A stretch of DNA of 64,000 nt from Pantanalinema sp. GBBB05 (lineage in GTDB: Bacteria; Cyanobacteriota; Cyanobacteriia; Leptolyngbyales; Leptolyngbyaceae): NCBI GenBank assembly GCA_016743235.1, contig VRZD01000015.1, positions 1 through 64,000 on the forward strand. The letters are read 5' to 3'. Under the pieces are notes generated by a model, which saw only the letters and a list, made by a program, of their open reading frames with translations, did not search any database and was not told where the DNA came from. Within the stretch, counting starts at the first letter, position 1. The number at the start of each line of letters is the position of its first letter. The position numbers were made by a program, and so were the translations under genes. This document shows positions 27,801-37,142 of this stretch, piece by piece.

Positions 27801-28526
27801 ATGAAACTGCAACGAACTCCTTTAATCTTGTTGGCGATCGCGGTTCTATTGGGTGGCGTAGTCTACTTGCTAGAAAGCCAACGCACGGCTCAACAGGAAG
27901 CAATCGCCAACAATCCAGGACAGCGAATCTTTAGCTTTGAGGAGAGCCAAGTGCAATCCTTAAGCTTGACTACCCCCCAGCAGGCTCTTACTTTTGATAA
28001 AGTTCCTGCCGCTCAACCTAAACCAAGCCCATCTCCAACTCCTACCCCAACGGCAATCACTCAACCGCTTCCCCGTGTGTGGATGATGACTGCTCCCAAA
28101 AAGCAACTGGCAAACGAGGCCTCGATCGCGTTTTTGGTCAATCTAATCACCACTGGGAAAAAACAACAGAGTGTAACCGTTCCGATCGCTCGCCAAGCTG
28201 AATTTGGCTTAGATAAACCCTTGGCTAGCATCGAAGTCAAACTGCAAAACCAACAGATTCATCGCTTGATTTTAGGCAAACCAAATTTCGATCGTAGTGG
28301 GTTATATGCCCAGATTGATCCGCCAATGACGTCTACCCAGAATTTGACTCTCGCGATCGTCCCGATCGATTTTGAGAGTGCCGTAACTCGACCGTTATCA
28401 GAATGGCAAAGTTCTCAGCAATCGACTAAATCGACCCAGCCAAGCCCCTTACCAGCTGATCAATCCAGTAAAAACGCTCAAGATTCTGAAGAAACAGTAA
28501 ATCCGCGTGAAGAAGCGAATCAGTAG
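27801..28526 (+). CDS. DUF4340-type membrane-anchored protein
   Basis: 241 residues. It has one N-terminal membrane anchor (TPLILLAIAVLLGGVVYLLE), a DUF4340-like beta domain (RIFSFEESQVQSLSLTT, AEFGLDKPLASIEVKLQ, LILGKPNFDRSGLYAQID) and a disordered Ser/Gln-rich tail. A Pro/Thr linker splits the domain. DUF4340 proteins often accompany gliding or ABC export genes, but none are seen here. The tail after residue 200 is low-complexity. Function unknown. Confidence 0.78.
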   Translation: MKLQRTPLILLAIAVLLGGVVYLLESQRTAQQEAIANNPGQRIFSFEESQVQSLSLTTPQQALTFDKVPAAQPKPSPSPTPTPTAITQPLPRVWMMTAPKKQLANEASIAFLVNLITTGKKQQSVTVPIARQAEFGLDKPLASIEVKLQNQQIHRLILGKPNFDRSGLYAQIDPPMTSTQNLTLAIVPIDFESAVTRPLSEWQSSQQSTKSTQPSPLPADQSSKNAQDSEETVNPREEANQ

Positions 28527-28579
28527 TGCATAAAACTGATAGGTTAAGCCTAATAAAAGAATTAGAGAGATAGTTCACC

Positions 28580-28626
28580 AACTCAAGGATAAAAAGATGA
28601 CGCTGTCTTTCTATCCTTGAGTTTTT
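28580..28626 (+). terminator. Rho-independent terminator after the DUF4340 gene
   Basis: A perfect 12-bp stem (AACTCAAGGATA with TATCCTTGAGTT) with a 20-nt loop runs into a T tract. It ends the DUF3370-DUF4340 unit just before purU. Confidence 0.9.
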
Positions 28627-28648
28627 ATCACCCACAAACTATGTAGTG

Positions 28649-29503
28649 ATGAGTAGCCCAACTGCAACCTTATTGATCTCTTGCCCCGACCAACGGGGCT
28701 TAGTAGCAAAATTTGCTAATTTTATTTATTCTAATGGCGGTAATATTATTCATGCCGATCAACACACTGATATAGCAGCAGGCTTATTTCTCACCCGTCT
28801 AGAGTGGTTGCTAGAAGGCTTTAATCTACCCCGTGAGATTATTGGACCGGCATTTAACGCGATCGCCCAACCCCTGCAAGCGAATTGGGAACTGCACTTT
28901 TCGGATGCGATTCCTCGAATTGCCATTTGGGTCAGCAAACAAGACCATTGTTTATTTGACTTGCTGTGGCGGCAACGCGCCAAGGAATTTCATGCCGAAA
29001 TTCCATTAATTTTAAGCAATCATCCCGATTTAGAAGCGATCGCTCACCAGTTTGGCAGCGATTATCACTACATCCCGATGACTAAAGAGACTAAAGCCGC
29101 GCAGGAAGCTAAACAGTTAGAGGTCTTGCAACAATACAACATTGACCTGGTGGTATTAGCCAAGTATATGCAGGTATTAAGTGCTGACTTTATTCGGCAG
29201 TTTTCCCGTGTGATCAATATTCATCATTCATTTCTTCCTGCCTTTGCTGGAGCTAACCCCTACCATCGCGCCTTTGAGCGGGGAGTCAAAATTATTGGGG
29301 CAACAGCTCACTATGCCACTGCCGATCTTGATGAAGGACCAATCATTGAGCAGGATGTTGTGCGAGTCAGCCACCGCGATAATGTTGAAGATTTAATTCG
29401 TAAAGGCAAAGATTTGGAGCGGGTAGTACTGGCACGAGCCGTACGATTGCATTTACAAAACCGCGTTCTCGTCTATGGCAATCGCACCGTTGTTTTTGGG
29501 TAA
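28649..29503 (+). CDS. purU: Formyltetrahydrofolate deformylase
   Basis: About 284 residues. An N-terminal ACT domain (LLISCPDQRGLVAKFANFIY) is followed by the formyltransferase-like catalytic part. The catalytic segment reads INIHHSFLPAF, GATAHYAT and DEGPIIEQDV, with the family's Asn-His-Asp set. It hydrolyses 10-formyl-THF to formate and THF, balancing one-carbon units. An in-frame GTG precedes the ATG by one codon. It converges on the next minus-strand gene with a 5-bp gap. Confidence 0.93.
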   Translation: MSSPTATLLISCPDQRGLVAKFANFIYSNGGNIIHADQHTDIAAGLFLTRLEWLLEGFNLPREIIGPAFNAIAQPLQANWELHFSDAIPRIAIWVSKQDHCLFDLLWRQRAKEFHAEIPLILSNHPDLEAIAHQFGSDYHYIPMTKETKAAQEAKQLEVLQQYNIDLVVLAKYMQVLSADFIRQFSRVINIHHSFLPAFAGANPYHRAFERGVKIIGATAHYATADLDEGPIIEQDVVRVSHRDNVEDLIRKGKDLERVVLARAVRLHLQNRVLVYGNRTVVFG

Positions 29504-29508
29504 ATTCA

Positions 29509-29853
29509 TTATTTTCTGCGCCGGAAGAACCAGCCAAATCGCCGGTTGGCACGGGTTTTCCGACGAACTGGCTTCACACCAAATCCCGGTCGGCGAATGG
29601 CTAATGGGCGTGACGGCGGAGTTTCTGCCAAGCGAACTTCCGCCTGTTCGGTTTTGCGGGATGGTTCGTCTACCAAATAGTCTTCCTTAGCATTCCACCA
29701 AGCTGCAATCAGCCCACCCGCTACGCCTGCCACTGCACCTAAAAAGACACTCAATGGCGGTGGATACTTCAACAACGCAAACGAGATCATGAAAAATAAC
29801 CAGAGTTTAAATCCAGTTGATGTCCCTGCTGAACTATCAGGTCGTTGAGCCAT
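29509..29853 (-). CDS. Small membrane protein with a very basic C-terminus
   Basis: 114 residues. Two hydrophobic segments (GFKLWLFFMISFALLKY and LSVFLGAVAGVAGGLIAAWW) are followed by a polar stretch and a strongly basic tail (KPVRRKTRANRRFGWFFRRR). I recall similar short cyanobacterial proteins but no function. The tail would face the cytoplasm and could bind nucleic acid or acidic lipids; that is inference. It is a single gene that ends 5 bp from the stop of purU. Confidence 0.72.
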   Translation of the reverse strand: MAQRPDSSAGTSTGFKLWLFFMISFALLKYPPPLSVFLGAVAGVAGGLIAAWWNAKEDYLVDEPSRKTEQAEVRLAETPPSRPLAIRRPGFGVKPVRRKTRANRRFGWFFRRRK

Positions 29854-30016
29854 AGAGTAATAAGCAATTAGCCGTCAACAATTGATCATGAGCCACTTCT
29901 CAATCTGGCGATGCGCACACAGATACCCATGCTGCCAGCTTAGATGCTTCGAAGTGATTTAAGCCATCAGGCTAACCATTATTTACCGTTGATAGCTAAT
30001 TGGTCATTTTTCCCTA

Positions 30017-31519
30017 CTACTGGGTTGTATCCACCGTGGTGAGATAAGCTTGCTCACGATCGCTGAATGGTTCCATCGATTGCTTGAGTAAAACGTCAAC
30101 ATTGGCATCAGAAATATCACCCTGCCGTTGACGCAATCGGTCTTGCAGAACTTCGATCGGGGCAGTGCAGTGGATAATTTGTAATGGCAAGGTAAGGGCT
30201 TCCGCCTGTTCGATCGCAGGTTGGCGAAGTGCTTGTCGATCGTATTTGGCATCCAAGATGACTGGATAGCCTTGCTTTGCCAAGGTAATTCCCAACTGTA
30301 ACAAGCGGTCGTAGGTTTTTTGAGTCATCTCTGGACTGTAAAGCTCGCCACTACCAGTCGCTTCTAGAGGTAAACCTGCCAAATGCTTGCGAACCGCATC
30401 CGATCGCAGATGGACACCACCCATTTGTGCGGCTAACTGCCGAGCCAAGGTACTTTTACCCGACCCTGACAAACCAGACATCAGAATTAAACGTCCTTCC
30501 CGAGGACGGGTATACTCCCATGCCAGACGGTAATAGCGAGCAGCGGATTCAGCAATTTCTTGTTTAGCCGCTTGATCAATGGAGGGATCGTCCAGCAAAA
30601 ACGAAGTAACTTTTGCCCGCACATAGGATTGCCGACTGAGGTAAAGCGGTAAAACTTGTAAACCTTCCCAGTCGCCCATTTGTTCGACATAAGCATTCAT
30701 AAAGCGATTGCTTAAATCGTGACGATCGCGCACATCCAAATCCATGATGATGTAGGCAATGTCAAACATGACATCAACAAATCGGAAAAACTCATTAAAC
30801 TCAATGCAATCGAATAGATAAATCCGGTTTTGCCATAGAGCGATATTGCGTAAATGCACATCTCCGTGGCATTCGCGAATCCAGTTGTGCTGAATCCGTT
30901 GCTTAAATAAGGCTTCTTGTTCTGCGAATAAGCGATCAGTATATTGGCGAGTCTGATCAAACTGGGATTGCGTTTGGGCGCGACCAATATAACCTTGAGT
31001 TTGCTCATAGTTCTCGTCGATCGCCTGCCGGATTTGAGCCACTTCGCCAAAGCTGCGAATATAGTCGTTAATTGCGGCTTTCCGGTGAAACTCGGCGAGT
31101 TCTTGGGCGAGTTCTTCCAGCAGAGTTTCCGTAAGTTCGCCGCGATCGTAAACTTCAGTAAATAAAGCTGATTGGGGAAACTGCTGCATTTTGACCGCGT
31201 ATTCTACCGCTTCCCCACTGCCATCTAGCTGGAACTGATCGCCTGTTTGGACGATCTGTAAGACCGCTAAATACAGTTCAGCCGCTCCCCGCTGGTTCAA
31301 GCGCAGTTCTTCATCACAAAAGTGATGCCGTTTTTCCAGGGTTGAGAAATCCAAAAAACCAAAATTGACAGGCTTTTTGACTTTGTACGCAAAATCGCCT
31401 GTCAATAACACATAAGAAACGTGGGTCTGAATCAGTTGAATTGGCTCTACTACCGGATGTGGGTAGAACTCCGGCTGAGTCATTTGCTGAATTAACGCTG
31501 GAAGGGTTGCTGCTGTCAT
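30017..31519 (-). CDS. Bifunctional aminoglycoside-phosphotransferase-like / P-loop kinase protein
   Basis: 500 residues. The first two thirds have an APH kinase fold with the motif HGDVHLRNI and FDCIEFNE as catalytic and metal-binding parts (~210-260). The last third is a separate P-loop kinase (AAA_33) with Walker A GLSGSGKST (~345). This fused architecture is widespread in bacteria and is annotated as an APH/ATP-binding protein, but its true substrate is unknown; it should not be read as drug resistance. Monocistronic. Start: ATG, MTAATLPALIQQ. Confidence 0.85.
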   Translation of the reverse strand: MTAATLPALIQQMTQPEFYPHPVVEPIQLIQTHVSYVLLTGDFAYKVKKPVNFGFLDFSTLEKRHHFCDEELRLNQRGAAELYLAVLQIVQTGDQFQLDGSGEAVEYAVKMQQFPQSALFTEVYDRGELTETLLEELAQELAEFHRKAAINDYIRSFGEVAQIRQAIDENYEQTQGYIGRAQTQSQFDQTRQYTDRLFAEQEALFKQRIQHNWIRECHGDVHLRNIALWQNRIYLFDCIEFNEFFRFVDVMFDIAYIIMDLDVRDRHDLSNRFMNAYVEQMGDWEGLQVLPLYLSRQSYVRAKVTSFLLDDPSIDQAAKQEIAESAARYYRLAWEYTRPREGRLILMSGLSGSGKSTLARQLAAQMGGVHLRSDAVRKHLAGLPLEATGSGELYSPEMTQKTYDRLLQLGITLAKQGYPVILDAKYDRQALRQPAIEQAEALTLPLQIIHCTAPIEVLQDRLRQRQGDISDANVDVLLKQSMEPFSDREQAYLTTVDTTQ

Positions 31520-31651
31520 TGACTGGCTGATTGAGAGTAACTAAATGGCGGCGATCGCCATCATACGGCATACTCCACAATACTCCAGATGGTGACTCCT
31601 GCTGCTGTCAACCGATAATTTGCCAGCAACCACTGGCTCTAGACCTAAAAT

Positions 31652-31861
31652 TTATCCCAGCTGCCGGTTAAATTCTTCATGCTTAGCGATCGCCCACAGT
31701 GCATGAATACTACCAGGTAACCAGCCTAATAAGGTTAGTCCAATATTAATTAGCAGCGTCACACTAAAACCAAAGGTCAGAAATACGCCCAACGGTGGTA
31801 GAAAAACTGCCAGAATCAATCGCAGTAGTCTTGAAGTTGAAACGGTATTATTTACAGCCAT
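31652..31861 (-). CDS. Pmp3/YqaE family (UPF0057) small membrane protein
   Basis: 69 residues from the ATG with a strong ribosome site (CAGGAGAT, 8-9 nt upstream). Two membrane segments carry the family signature LRLILAVFLPPLGVFL and LLINIGLTLLGWLPGSIHALW. Pmp3-type proteins are proteolipids that affect membrane potential and salt tolerance in several organisms. It belongs, by type, with the CsbD and GlsB genes nearby as stress-related small proteins, though each has its own promoter. Confidence 0.93.
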   Translation of the reverse strand: MAVNNTVSTSRLLRLILAVFLPPLGVFLTFGFSVTLLINIGLTLLGWLPGSIHALWAIAKHEEFNRQLG

Positions 31862-32054
31862 TATGATTCTATCTCCTGAATATCTATTACTTCTATTTTG
31901 GGCAGTGATAGTTAGAATCATCGTCCCTCTTTGGGTCGATCCAAGCCGTAGAGAATGAATCTATCTTTTTATAGAAGTTTAATTTGATCAGAAGTTACAA
32001 GATTGAATAGTGATATTGAAACTGAACATTTATTCAGCTTTTGAGGAAAGCAAT

Positions 32055-32429
32055 ATGATCGGATTTTTCTTTACAACCTTGGCAACAGCATTAAGCCTTT
32101 TAGTTGTGGATCTGGTAATTCCAGGAGTGGACATTGCCACTTTTCCCGCTGCCATAATCGCCGCGATTGCAGTTGGTTTAATTAACTCTTCAGTCAGACC
32201 AACTCTATCTGTCCTAACGATGCCAATTAACTTTCTGAGTCTGGGTTTATTCTCTCTAGTTGTCAATGGTCTTTGCTTTTGGTTGGCAGCTGTCCTAGTG
32301 CCAGGCTTTAGAGTTGATGGCTTACTCGCATTCATCCTCGGTCCAGTTGTCCTTTCCTTTATCAACACTTTTCTGAGCAAATACTTTGCCGAGAAAAAGC
32401 CAGAGCTGAATATCCAAAGCCGCGCTTAA
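32055..32429 (+). CDS. Phage-holin-4-like (YvlD family) membrane protein
   Basis: 124 residues with four hydrophobic segments. It opens MIGFFFTTLATALSLLVVDL and has GLINSSVRPTLSVLTMPINF and LGLFSLVVNGLCFWLAA, the YvlD/PF04020 pattern. The name comes from phage holins, but chromosomal members are ordinary small membrane proteins, often stress-linked. The start is fixed by GAGGAAAG about 6 nt before the ATG. It is divergent from the Pmp3-like gene and ends at a hairpin shared with the recombinase homologue. Confidence 0.9.
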   Translation: MIGFFFTTLATALSLLVVDLVIPGVDIATFPAAIIAAIAVGLINSSVRPTLSVLTMPINFLSLGLFSLVVNGLCFWLAAVLVPGFRVDGLLAFILGPVVLSFINTFLSKYFAEKKPELNIQSRA

Positions 32430-32454
32430 CCGGATACCAAATAACTATAATTTG

Positions 32455-32480
32455 TCAGGGCATTGGATTAGATGCCCTGA
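32455..32480 (+). terminator. Hairpin between convergent genes
   Basis: TCAGGGCAT and ATGCCCTGA form a perfect 9-bp stem with an 8-nt loop, followed on the plus strand by TTAATT. It lies between the YvlD-like gene and the recombinase homologue and may serve both. Confidence 0.7.
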
Positions 32481-32492
32481 TTAATTGTGAAA

Positions 32493-33815
32493 TTAAAATT
32501 CAAAAATAAAGATTAGCTTTAACTGCCAACTTACATCTGTCTCATTTCGGCTTAACTCAATCTGACGAATAAATTCACGAAAATAAAACCGTCGTTCTGA
32601 TTCCGATAAATCTAACCAAAACTGGGGAATGGATACCGCTTGCGCGATCGACTGGAGATTAACAGGTGGTAATTCAGCTAGTTTAGTTTCTAATACCGCC
32701 ATTTCAGTACGTAATTTGTAACTACGCAGATCGACTGTTTCTTGATCCAAAATGCCATTAGTAATTAACGTTGGTAGTTGGTCAAGCACGGCTTGTTTAG
32801 CTGCGATCGCTCCAGCAATCCCTTGTTTGATTTGATCAACATCGGGTAAATCCATCCCTGCAACAGCACGAGGTAAATCCTCACAAATTCGCTGAATTGT
32901 GGTTTGCAGAATTTGGTTATAGGCGATCGCTGGACACTTCGGGCGTTTTGGACAAGTACGCGGGCGTAGATACAAATATGCCTGCTCTCGTCGCGGCGCC
33001 GATACGCTAGCAACAGTCATCGCGGACTGACATTCACTACAAACAACCAATCCAGCCAAGGATCGAGGCGCACTAGCCGTTCGGGAGGGCAACTGTCGAT
33101 TCCGACGTAGCAGGCGATCGACTTGGGCTGCCTCTTCCCGCGAAATGATCGGCATATGGGTATCCCGGATAAGCTGTCCGGTCTGGTATGCTAAATCACC
33201 TCGGTAGGTAGGATTGGTCAGCCACCGTTGTCCCGTAGACACCGCTATTTTCTTGCCATATTTTTTGGCTAGATGCCTGACTGCTCCTCGTAAAGAGCCA
33301 AACAACAGAAATTGCTCAAAAAACTCTTTCACCACTGGAGCTGTACTGCGATCGAGGATATAGCCACTCCTTCCCCGACGGTAGCCATAAGGCGCTTTAC
33401 CCGGTGGAGGCAAGGCTTTAACCCGATTACGAGCATGTCCCTGGCGAATCCGTTGGCTGCGTTGGTGATACTGCAGCTGATGCAGTAACGTCAGTAACTC
33501 TGCTCGCACATTGGGTTGATCCAAAGCAATCAGTTGTACGCCTAGCTTTTCTAAGGCAGCTAGTCGATCGCCAACAACCTGAACCGCCCCCCCCAAATCT
33601 TCAAGCTGCCGGACTAACACCGCGTCAATGTCACCCTGCTCACAGTCTTGCAGGAGTTGCTGCCACTGGGATCGGTCCCCACTCGATCGCGGTTTGCTGC
33701 CAATTTCTGTCGCGATGTCTTGATAGGTTTGCTCTATCTGCCACTCTCCCCAAATCGCTGGACTGGGGGTCGATTCCAGTAATGGGTCATAGTACAAATA
33801 GGCAACAACCTTCAT
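32493..33815 (-). CDS. Large serine recombinase homologue lacking the catalytic serine
   Basis: 440 residues with the layout of a large serine recombinase: N-terminal resolvase-like domain (~1-105), recombinase domain (PPPGKAPYGYRRGRSGYILD, NPTYRGDLAYQTGQ), zinc ribbon (LVVCSECQSAM...CPKRPKCPA) and a C-terminal coil. But the start reads VVAYLYYDPLL, where active enzymes have Y-V/I-R-x-S, and LVRQLEDLGG replaces the usual LDRLSR helix. So the catalytic Ser and at least one active-site Arg are missing. It probably binds DNA without recombining it. It overlaps the gene before it by four bases (ATGA). Confidence 0.82.
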   Translation of the reverse strand: MKVVAYLYYDPLLESTPSPAIWGEWQIEQTYQDIATEIGSKPRSSGDRSQWQQLLQDCEQGDIDAVLVRQLEDLGGAVQVVGDRLAALEKLGVQLIALDQPNVRAELLTLLHQLQYHQRSQRIRQGHARNRVKALPPPGKAPYGYRRGRSGYILDRSTAPVVKEFFEQFLLFGSLRGAVRHLAKKYGKKIAVSTGQRWLTNPTYRGDLAYQTGQLIRDTHMPIISREEAAQVDRLLRRNRQLPSRTASAPRSLAGLVVCSECQSAMTVASVSAPRREQAYLYLRPRTCPKRPKCPAIAYNQILQTTIQRICEDLPRAVAGMDLPDVDQIKQGIAGAIAAKQAVLDQLPTLITNGILDQETVDLRSYKLRTEMAVLETKLAELPPVNLQSIAQAVSIPQFWLDLSESERRFYFREFIRQIELSRNETDVSWQLKLIFIFEF

Positions 33816-35161
33816 TTCTGACTAAATCCAGCCGCTTTACGTTTAGGCTTCTCTTTCGATTGACTATCCTTCTTATTTTTGTGAACCTCTAGTAGTGCGT
33901 CTTGGAACAAATCATTCAAATGCACGGGAACACTGGCAATCTCTGGCAATTCCGGTTTAATCGGTTTACCAAATTCCTGTAATACATCATCTAAGTCAGT
34001 CGCCAGATTCAAGCTGGGGCGATCGAGTACTGTCTGTAATACCCGCTCTAACTGTTGAGGAAACTGCTCCGCCAAACGATGCCAAACAAAGGCATTCATT
34101 TGTGGGTCTTCTAATGCCTGTCGCACTAGTTTGTCGGCATTGGGAGTGCTTTGCCAATCCTCAACCATCAACAGGGCTTTAAGCGCCGGATAACGAGGTA
34201 AAAACAGTTGTCCCCAATGGGGATGGGATAGCATCGTTACCTGCTCAGCCTTTTTCAAGGCATCTGGCAGGGCAACTTTAGGAGCTACCATTTCCGGTTG
34301 CTTCCCTGCCTTTAATTCAGCCAGGGCTTTCGCATCTGTACCCATGGCTGCCGCGGCTTCGGCAATCTCATCGTCTGATAAACCGGCTTCAGTTGCCAAT
34401 TCTTCTAAGGATTTCGATCGATCAATCCCCGCCGCCTCAAACCGCCGATCGGCAAGCACCGTTTGAAATTCGGTCAGCTTCTTGTCAAGTTGATAGCCGG
34501 GTAGCGTTAACTCGTCACCACCAAAGAACTCAACAAATTCATCGTGATAGCGCGTGACAGAGTTCCACGCTTCCGCGAGTAGCTCTGGTGCATCGCTATA
34601 GAGATAGTTTTTGTAACTATCCTTGAAGTTCCCGACCGCCACTGCCAGCTTCGGTTTCCCTAGCTTGCCGAGCAGAGCTGGGGGATTAAAGAACATCCAC
34701 TCATTCTGAGTGACCGGCGCGATCGGAGCCAACACAATATCCCCCGCTTTTAACCGGGCTAATCGTTCTTGTTCACGGGGGTCTTGGAGTTTGACCTGAT
34801 AGTGCTTGGCCGTTGTCCAACTCATTACCTCAAACCCATCCGGTTCTACCTGCTTGACTTCAAACAAGCCCATAAACGCCTGGGACCAGTTTTGAATTAA
34901 GTGGCGATCGCGATCGGCTAGCGCAGGCTGTTCTTGCACAAACCTATCTAGGGGGGTCTGCTCTCCGACCCGTCCTTCCATCAGGAATAACACCACCACC
35001 AGCTCATTCAGATTACCCGGTTGCTGCTGTAGTTTTGAGATTTGAGCTAGTTTGGCAGCGCTATAGGACTCTAACGCTACTGCCAAGTCACCTTCTGCAT
35101 CCAAAACAAAATCAACTACTGCCTCTCGGAGTTCCTTCGCTCGCGTCAACAGCGCTTCCAT
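33812..35161 (-). CDS. Unknown protein translationally coupled to the recombinase homologue
   Basis: About 449 residues from the ATG (a GTG two codons upstream is possible). No family I can name. The first ~120 residues look helical, the middle has a beta-type stretch (VKLQDPREQERLARLKAGDI, APIAPVTQNEWMFFNPPALL), followed by an Ala-rich helix and a basic Lys-rich tail (KKDSQSKEKPKRK). No membrane segments. Its stop overlaps the start of the recombinase homologue by four bases, so the two are co-translated and likely act together. Confidence 0.75.
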   Translation of the reverse strand: MEALLTRAKELREAVVDFVLDAEGDLAVALESYSAAKLAQISKLQQQPGNLNELVVVLFLMEGRVGEQTPLDRFVQEQPALADRDRHLIQNWSQAFMGLFEVKQVEPDGFEVMSWTTAKHYQVKLQDPREQERLARLKAGDIVLAPIAPVTQNEWMFFNPPALLGKLGKPKLAVAVGNFKDSYKNYLYSDAPELLAEAWNSVTRYHDEFVEFFGGDELTLPGYQLDKKLTEFQTVLADRRFEAAGIDRSKSLEELATEAGLSDDEIAEAAAAMGTDAKALAELKAGKQPEMVAPKVALPDALKKAEQVTMLSHPHWGQLFLPRYPALKALLMVEDWQSTPNADKLVRQALEDPQMNAFVWHRLAEQFPQQLERVLQTVLDRPSLNLATDLDDVLQEFGKPIKPELPEIASVPVHLNDLFQDALLEVHKNKKDSQSKEKPKRKAAGFSQK

Positions 35162-35291
35162 GACCACCTCATACTGCGTTATCGACCCTCAGCTTAAGCC
35201 ACCTCCTAAATCAACAAGAACTTTCTCAAGGTAGAAATTTTGCTCATGGCTTCCTCCCCATCTCCCTCACCCACCTCATCTCCTCACCGTC

Positions 35292-35741
35292 CTAGCCCTT
35301 CCCCTCCTGTTGTTGCAAATACTCATACACCTGAGTCAAGATTTGCTTCGAGCCGTTGAAGGTTAATTGTCCGATCGCCGTTTGATAATCCGCCCAGGTT
35401 GAGGCTTGAATTTCGGCTTCCTGATGCGTCACCACAGCCGACTGCACCCAGGCAGGAAAATACACCACCGTTTTCTCATACCGAGTGCCATTGTTGGTGA
35501 AAGCATACTGCTCCACAAACGACCTATCCGCTAAGACTTGATATTCTGTAATCCCCGTTTCTTCCACAAACTCCCGACAAGCCGCCGCGATCGCCGTCTC
35601 ACCCGGCTCTGCATGACCTTTGGGAAAGCCCCAATGCCCCGCGTGATGTTGAATCAATAAAAAGAGATCGACCCCATCCTGCCTGAGGATTGGCACAATG
35701 CCAAACGCTTCATCGATCGCTGTTTTTTCGTGTTTAGCCAT
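35292..35741 (-). CDS. Nudix hydrolase, Ap4A-hydrolase-like
   Basis: 149 residues. The Nudix box reads GHAEPGETAIAAACREFVEE followed by TGI, with all metal-binding Glu present. It begins MAKHEKTAIDEAFGIVPIL, and WGFPKGH precedes the box as in diadenosine tetraphosphate hydrolases. Likely it hydrolyses Ap4A or a similar nucleotide, though the substrate is unproven. It lies 7 bp after the DUF3611 gene and the two share a strand, so they are probably one operon. A C-rich spacer follows it. Confidence 0.88.
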   Translation of the reverse strand: MAKHEKTAIDEAFGIVPILRQDGVDLFLLIQHHAGHWGFPKGHAEPGETAIAAACREFVEETGITEYQVLADRSFVEQYAFTNNGTRYEKTVVYFPAWVQSAVVTHQEAEIQASTWADYQTAIGQLTFNGSKQILTQVYEYLQQQEGKG

Positions 35742-35748
35742 TTACACC

Positions 35749-36336
35749 TTACTTACTCATCCGATTTAATAACCATAATGCCGCCACGATTCCGGCAAAT
35801 TGGGCCAGGATCACGTTAATACTGGCTTGCACAACAAAGGTATCCGCAGGTTGAATAAACCGACTGGGATCAACCGCTACTAGACCACCGATGCCCTGGC
35901 TTAAGGCTTTACCTACCAGTAGCCCCACGATCGTTTCGGCACCCAGGATCGCCAACAGCATACCGATCAAGCTGACAAACAATCCAAACCGAATGGCTTG
36001 AATCGTCTCTGATTTACGAGGCCGCACTGATTTGCTACCACTGCTTAACCGTCTACCGAAAGAAACATAGCGAGTCAGTGCCCAATACATATTAAACGCC
36101 AGTACAGCAATACCTAGAACGGTTAGTAAGCCACCTACGCCTGTGCCAGGGTTCGTGCTGGCATTACCGGTAGCCGGATTAGGATTGCTGCCCGAGGCAG
36201 CGGCAAAGATTAACGTGATCGCCGAAATTACTGTTAAAACTAACTGCACCCAAAAACTGATCCAGCCAGTTTGGCGAAACGTTTTGGCTATTTGTTGCAG
36301 ATTAACGGAAGAATCCTCCGGAAGGATATTGCTCAT
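35749..36336 (-). CDS. DUF3611 family membrane protein
   Basis: 195 residues from the ATG that begins MSNILPEDSSVNLQQIAK; the longer frame upstream runs into the divergent promoter. It has four hydrophobic segments (FWVQLVLTVISAITLIFAAA, LLTVLGIAVLAFNMYWAL, IRFGLFVSLIGMLLAILGAE, ASINVILAQFAGIVAALWLL). DUF3611 is found in cyanobacteria and chloroplasts and its role is unknown. It is 7 bp from the Nudix gene and divergent from the response regulator. Confidence 0.87.
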   Translation of the reverse strand: MSNILPEDSSVNLQQIAKTFRQTGWISFWVQLVLTVISAITLIFAAASGSNPNPATGNASTNPGTGVGGLLTVLGIAVLAFNMYWALTRYVSFGRRLSSGSKSVRPRKSETIQAIRFGLFVSLIGMLLAILGAETIVGLLVGKALSQGIGGLVAVDPSRFIQPADTFVVQASINVILAQFAGIVAALWLLNRMSK

Positions 36337-36406
36337 AACTTGATGTTCCAGTCTCAGGTAAGAGAACCTTGCAGTAGTATAAGTCAGACGTACATGGCTG
36401 TTCCCT

Positions 36407-37081
36407 ATGTCTGATGCTACTGTGTCTCCCGATCCTGCTTCAGCGCTACCGGCATTACGCTTGTTGCTCGTTGAAGACGACCCCATGATGCAATTGGGCT
36501 TAGAACAATCCCTTGAAGACTATCCTCACTTAAAGATAGTGGGTCAGGCTTCTGATGGGTACATGGCGGTGGAAGCTGCTCAACGGTTAAAGCCCGATAT
36601 CGTCGTGATGGATATTGGCTTACCACGGCAGGATGGCATTGCCGCCACGCAACAGATTAAAGCCGCTTTGCCTGAGGTCAGGGTGGTAATGTTGACTTCC
36701 CATACCACTGAGAATGAAGTCATTGCAGCTCTATCCAGCGGAGCCGACGCCTATTGTATTAAGGGTACTAATGTCGATCGCTTAATTGCCGCGATCGCCG
36801 CCGCTCAAGAAGGCGCTACCTATCTGGATCCCCAAATTGCCCGTCGAGTTATTGACCATTTGAAAGCTCCAGCTACCGCTCCAACAGTAGGGCAGTTGTC
36901 ACAGCGAGAGATGGAGGTTTTAAAGCTGATGGTAGAGGGATACAGTAATCCCGAGATTGCAGCTGCCCTTTATCTGAGCCCCAACACCGTTAAAACCCAT
37001 ATTCGTGGGATTATGAACAAGCTAGCCGTAGACGATCGGGTGCAAGCCGCAGTTGTGGCGCTGCGCGCTGGACTTGTCTAA
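36407..37081 (+). CDS. NarL/FixJ-type response regulator
   Basis: 224 residues. The receiver domain has LLVEDDPMM, the phospho-acceptor Asp in VVMDIGLPRQDG, the Thr/Ser of VVMLTSHT and Lys in CIKGT. The C-terminal LuxR-type helix-turn-helix reads LSQREMEVLKLMVEGYSNPE, followed by YLSPNTVKTHIRGIM. It is a DNA-binding regulator driven by a kinase that cannot be identified here; no kinase gene adjoins it, though several orphan kinases lie in this window. Confidence 0.93.
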   Translation: MSDATVSPDPASALPALRLLLVEDDPMMQLGLEQSLEDYPHLKIVGQASDGYMAVEAAQRLKPDIVVMDIGLPRQDGIAATQQIKAALPEVRVVMLTSHTTENEVIAALSSGADAYCIKGTNVDRLIAAIAAAQEGATYLDPQIARRVIDHLKAPATAPTVGQLSQREMEVLKLMVEGYSNPEIAAALYLSPNTVKTHIRGIMNKLAVDDRVQAAVVALRAGLV

Positions 37082-37142
37082 CTTAAGGTAGATTTTTTTT
37101 CTTTGAATCTATGTATTTTGAGCCAAAACCAGGCTTTAAAAC

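Noticed and set aside
30017..31519. Aminoglycoside resistance gene
   Set aside because: The APH-like fold is fused to a P-loop kinase in a widespread family without known resistance function.
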